Source: Bacteroidota bacterium (GTDB lineage Bacteria > Bacteroidota > Bacteroidia > Chitinophagales > Chitinophagaceae). Taken from it: a stretch of DNA of 64,000 nt. The translations under genes were made by a program, and so were the position numbers. Positions 61,593-64,000 of the stretch are shown piece by piece. Where the stretch lies: contig JAKPSI010000082.1 in assembly GCA_029555415.1 (NCBI GenBank), forward strand, positions 124,001-188,000, read 5' to 3'. Below the pieces are notes generated by a model that did no database searches, was not told the origin of the DNA, and worked only from the letters and a program-made list of their open reading frames with translations. Numbering within the stretch: position 1 is the first letter of the stretch; each line of letters begins with the position of its first letter.

Positions 61593-62552
61593 ATGTTAAA
61601 AGATATTCAGTCGACCGGCAGTAAAGACACCCGCAGTGGTTTTGGAGACGGGATCGTTGAAGCGGCCCGCAAGAACAACAATGTAGTGGCACTGACCGCC
61701 GATCTGGCCGGTTCACTCAAGCTGAACCAGTTCATGAAAGAATTCCCTGAGCGTTTCATTCAGTGTGGTATCGCCGAAGCAAATATGATCGGTGTGGCTG
61801 CAGGATTGACCATCGGTGGAAAGGTCCCTTTCACAACGACTTTTGCCAACTTCTCAACCGGTCGTGTGTATGACCAGATCCGTCAATCCGTAGCCTATAG
61901 CGGAAAGAACGTGAAGATCTGTGCATCTCACGCAGGGCTTACATTGGGTGAAGACGGTGCCACGCACCAGATCCTGGAAGATATCGGTCTGATGAAAATG
62001 CTGCCCGGTATGACCGTGATCGTTCCCTGTGATTACGCGCAAACCAAAGCTGCAACGATCGCCATCGCTGAATTTGAAGGCCCGGTATATCTGCGTTTCG
62101 GACGCCCCTCCTGGCCCATCTTTACCAAAGAATCCGATTTCGTGATCGGCAAGGCACAGATTTTCTCAGAAGGTACGGACGTCAGCATCTTCGCATGCGG
62201 ACACCTGGTATGGAACGCGATCCAGGCCGGCGCTATATTACAGGAGAAAGGTATCAGTGTGGAAGTGATCAACATCCACACCATCAAACCGCTGGATGAA
62301 GCCGCTGTCATCGCTTCTATCCGTAAAACCGGTTGCGTTGTGACCGCTGAAGAACACAATGTGATCGGCGGACTCGGTGATGCGATCGCACAATGCGCGG
62401 CCAAACATCATCCCGTTCCTATTGAATATGTCGGTACACAGGATACATTCGGTGAAAGCGGAACGCCCGCTCAATTGCTCAAGAAATATGGTCTGGATGT
62501 TCCGGATATCGTTGCTGCCGCTGAAAAAGCGATGGCCCGGAAAAAAGGCTGA
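61593..62552 (+). CDS. Transketolase, C-terminal half (split enzyme)
   Basis: The 319-residue protein corresponds to the pyrimidine-binding and C-terminal domains of transketolase. It shows ALTADLAGSLKLNQF, FIQCGIAEANMIGVAAGLTIGG (with the catalytic glutamate), TFANFSTGRVYDQIRQSVAY and SHAGLTLGEDGATHQ. The N-terminal diphosphate-binding half is not in the window: the preceding gene is galE. Split transketolases are common in Bacteroidota, but the two halves are often adjacent. Together they act in the non-oxidative pentose phosphate pathway. Confidence 0.9.
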   Translation: MLKDIQSTGSKDTRSGFGDGIVEAARKNNNVVALTADLAGSLKLNQFMKEFPERFIQCGIAEANMIGVAAGLTIGGKVPFTTTFANFSTGRVYDQIRQSVAYSGKNVKICASHAGLTLGEDGATHQILEDIGLMKMLPGMTVIVPCDYAQTKAATIAIAEFEGPVYLRFGRPSWPIFTKESDFVIGKAQIFSEGTDVSIFACGHLVWNAIQAGAILQEKGISVEVINIHTIKPLDEAAVIASIRKTGCVVTAEEHNVIGGLGDAIAQCAAKHHPVPIEYVGTQDTFGESGTPAQLLKKYGLDVPDIVAAAEKAMARKKG

Positions 62553-62575
62553 TAAAAATATATTCAAAATAAACG

Positions 62576-62608
62576 AGCAGGTTCTTTCAATAACGGACCT
62601 GCTTTTTT
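62576..62608 (+). terminator. Intrinsic terminator after the transketolase half
   Basis: AGCAGGT (62576-62582) pairs with ACCTGCT (62597-62603) around a 14-base loop and runs into T6, about 25 bp beyond the stop. Confidence 0.7.
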
Positions 62609-62674
62609 ATTTTTAAGGTGTCCCGTTAAACATTCAACCGATCCTGTATTCTAAATGAGCGAAACCCTGACCAA

Positions 62675-63229
62675 ATGTCCCTGACCATTACAAGTGATAC
62701 TGAATTGCTGGTTCAGTTTCGTGACCCCGTTACGAAAGAGAGAGCCTATACGCAGCTGATCCGGAAATACCAGGAGAAGCTGTACTGGCACGTACGCAGG
62801 ATGGTGGTAGAACATGAGGACGCCAATGACGTTTTACAGAACGTATTCATCCGGGTCTGGAACGGACTGGAGAATTTCAGGGAAGACAGTCAGCTGTACA
62901 CCTGGTTGTACCGCATCGCCACCAATGAATGCCTGACCTACCTGGAACAACAGAAAAAAAGGTCGTCCGTCAGCCTCAGTGATGTGGAGAGCGGACTGGA
63001 GAATAAGATCAAAGCCGACCAGCATTTCGACGCGAACAAGATCGAGTGGAAATTACAATTGGCTATCCAACAACTACCTGAAAAACAAAAGATTGTGTTC
63101 AACCTCCGGTATTATGATGAGATGCCTTACGAGGAAATGAGCCGGGTATTGGAGACCAGCGAAGGAGCCCTGAAAGCGAGCTACCACCATGCGGTCAAGA
63201 AAATAGAGGATTTTATGCTGAATCATTAA
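62675..63229 (+). CDS. ECF-type RNA polymerase sigma factor
   Basis: This 184-residue sigma factor has region 2 (YTQLIRKYQEKLYWHVRRMVVEHEDANDVLQNVFIRVW and YTWLYRIATNECL) and region 4 (IQQLPEKQKIVFNLRYYDEMPYEEMSRVLETSEGALKASYHHAVKKI), with no region 1 or 3. It is of the ECF group widespread in Bacteroidota. The gene 37 bp downstream encodes a membrane protein that is probably its anti-sigma factor. Confidence 0.92.
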   Translation: MSLTITSDTELLVQFRDPVTKERAYTQLIRKYQEKLYWHVRRMVVEHEDANDVLQNVFIRVWNGLENFREDSQLYTWLYRIATNECLTYLEQQKKRSSVSLSDVESGLENKIKADQHFDANKIEWKLQLAIQQLPEKQKIVFNLRYYDEMPYEEMSRVLETSEGALKASYHHAVKKIEDFMLNH

Positions 63230-63266
63230 ACTTTGAATGGCATTATCCTTCTGATTATATGTAGAA

Positions 63267-64000
63267 ATGGTACAGAACAACAACATATTACAGGAACTGA
63301 ATGAGCTCAACAGCTCCCTGGGCAGCCAGGCGATCGCTCATCCCTACCAGGTACCCGGCGGGTATTTTGAGGGATTCGCGGAAGCTATGCTGGTCAGGAT
63401 CAAGGCTTTAGAAGCCGGTTCAGTTACTGAGGAGTTGTCCATTCTGGCACCCGGAATGACCGGTTTGCCGAAGACCATGCCCTATACGGTTCCTGCCGGC
63501 TATTTTGAACACCTGGAAGGCGCCCTGCTGGCAATGGTCCGTGCTGAAGCTTCACCCGCTGAAGAACTGGCTGGCCTTTCTCCCTTACTGAGTGGTCTGA
63601 AAAAACAGAACCCCTTCTCGGTCCCTGCCGGTTATTTCGACCAGGCACCTGCTATTCCTCAGGTGAAAAAGGAAGCGGTTGTGGTATCTTTCACAAAGAG
63701 CAGCTGGTTCCGCTACGCGGCGGCAGCGGTGGTAACCGGTATCATACTGCTTGCAGGCATGCTTTATTTCAACAGGACTAAACCTGCAACAGCCGATCAG
63801 GTCATAGCTAAGACGACCAAAGAACTGAAGAAAATGGATGAGCAGCAACAGGAGAATGTGTTCGAACTGCTCAGTACAGGTGTTACCGGTAAAGAAACAG
63901 CACAGATCAACACCTCTAAAAAGAATGAAGTAAAGGAACTGCTGAAGGATATTTCAGATGATGAATTAAATGACTTTCAGCAACAATCAGAAGATATTGA
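63267..64000 (+). CDS. Probable anti-sigma factor (3' end outside window)
   Basis: An ATG at 63267 opens a frame that stays open to the right edge (244 codons). The cytoplasmic part contains three repeats of a VP(A/G)GYF(E/D) motif (YQVPGGYFEGF, YTVPAGYFEHL, FSVPAGYFDQ), each followed by a short helix. One transmembrane helix follows (WFRYAAAAVVTGIILLAGMLYF). The last visible part is charged and helical (ELKKMDEQQQENVFELL). Position directly behind an ECF sigma gene and a single membrane span suit an anti-sigma factor, though the classical zinc motif is not visible. Confidence 0.7.
   Translation, partial: MVQNNNILQELNELNSSLGSQAIAHPYQVPGGYFEGFAEAMLVRIKALEAGSVTEELSILAPGMTGLPKTMPYTVPAGYFEHLEGALLAMVRAEASPAEELAGLSPLLSGLKKQNPFSVPAGYFDQAPAIPQVKKEAVVVSFTKSSWFRYAAAAVVTGIILLAGMLYFNRTKPATADQVIAKTTKELKKMDEQQQENVFELLSTGVTGKETAQINTSKKNEVKELLKDISDDELNDFQQQSEDI

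Overview
The window is a chromosomal segment from a member of the Bacteroidota, most likely of the Chitinophagaceae or a near relative. This rests on SusC/SusD pairs, many TonB-dependent receptors with an N-terminal carboxypeptidase-like domain, secreted proteins ending in type IX secretion (T9SS) sorting tails, and genes that start without Shine-Dalgarno sequences. I see no rRNA, tRNA, CRISPR array, insertion sequence or prophage. Many operons end in clear intrinsic terminators.

1-16 kb is mostly housekeeping: an MFS exporter cut by the window edge, an MBL hydrolase, a UPF0104 membrane protein, ruvC, a HIT protein, greA, a 2-hydroxyacid dehydrogenase, rsmA, pdxA, and an ABC-2 exporter with a LolA-like protein. 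Two large T9SS-exported proteins (a PQQ-type sugar dehydrogenase and an adhesin-like protein) sit among them. 16-23.4 kb holds a short orphan module protein, a 46-residue microprotein, a TonB receptor/TPR/membrane/winged-helix operon, another T9SS protein and an outer-membrane barrel. 23.5-32 kb carries the F-type ATP synthase genes atpB-E-F-H-A (without atpG), an MsbA-like ABC transporter and a 740-residue secreted protein of unknown function.

32-60.4 kb is the striking part: what looks like a phosphorus-acquisition island. It has a PhoB/PhoR-like two-component pair; two paralogous alkaline-phosphatase-superfamily hydrolases; a long operon SusC-SusD-hydrolase-PhnZ-MFS-FAD oxidoreductase; a divergent arm with a PlcP-like metallophosphoesterase, a MurG-like glycosyltransferase, the 2-aminoethylphosphonate transaminase PhnW and a PhnX-like HAD hydrolase; then a TonB receptor plus beta-helix lipoprotein, an OprO/P-type porin, a DUF47 protein and a Pit phosphate permease. 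Upstream of these units lie tandem 11-bp repeats beginning RTTA(A/C), up to six in a row. They have the periodicity of Pho boxes and tie the island together as one predicted regulon. The predicted logic is: take up phosphonates or phosphate esters through the outer membrane, release and degrade 2-aminoethylphosphonate-type compounds to phosphate, import phosphate, and possibly replace phospholipids with glycolipids.

60.4-64 kb returns to general metabolism: galE-like epimerase, the C-terminal half of a split transketolase, an ECF sigma factor, and a membrane protein cut by the right edge that is probably its anti-sigma partner. All functions are read from sequence patterns without database searches; the regulon, the lipid-remodelling role and the phosphonate substrate are inferences.
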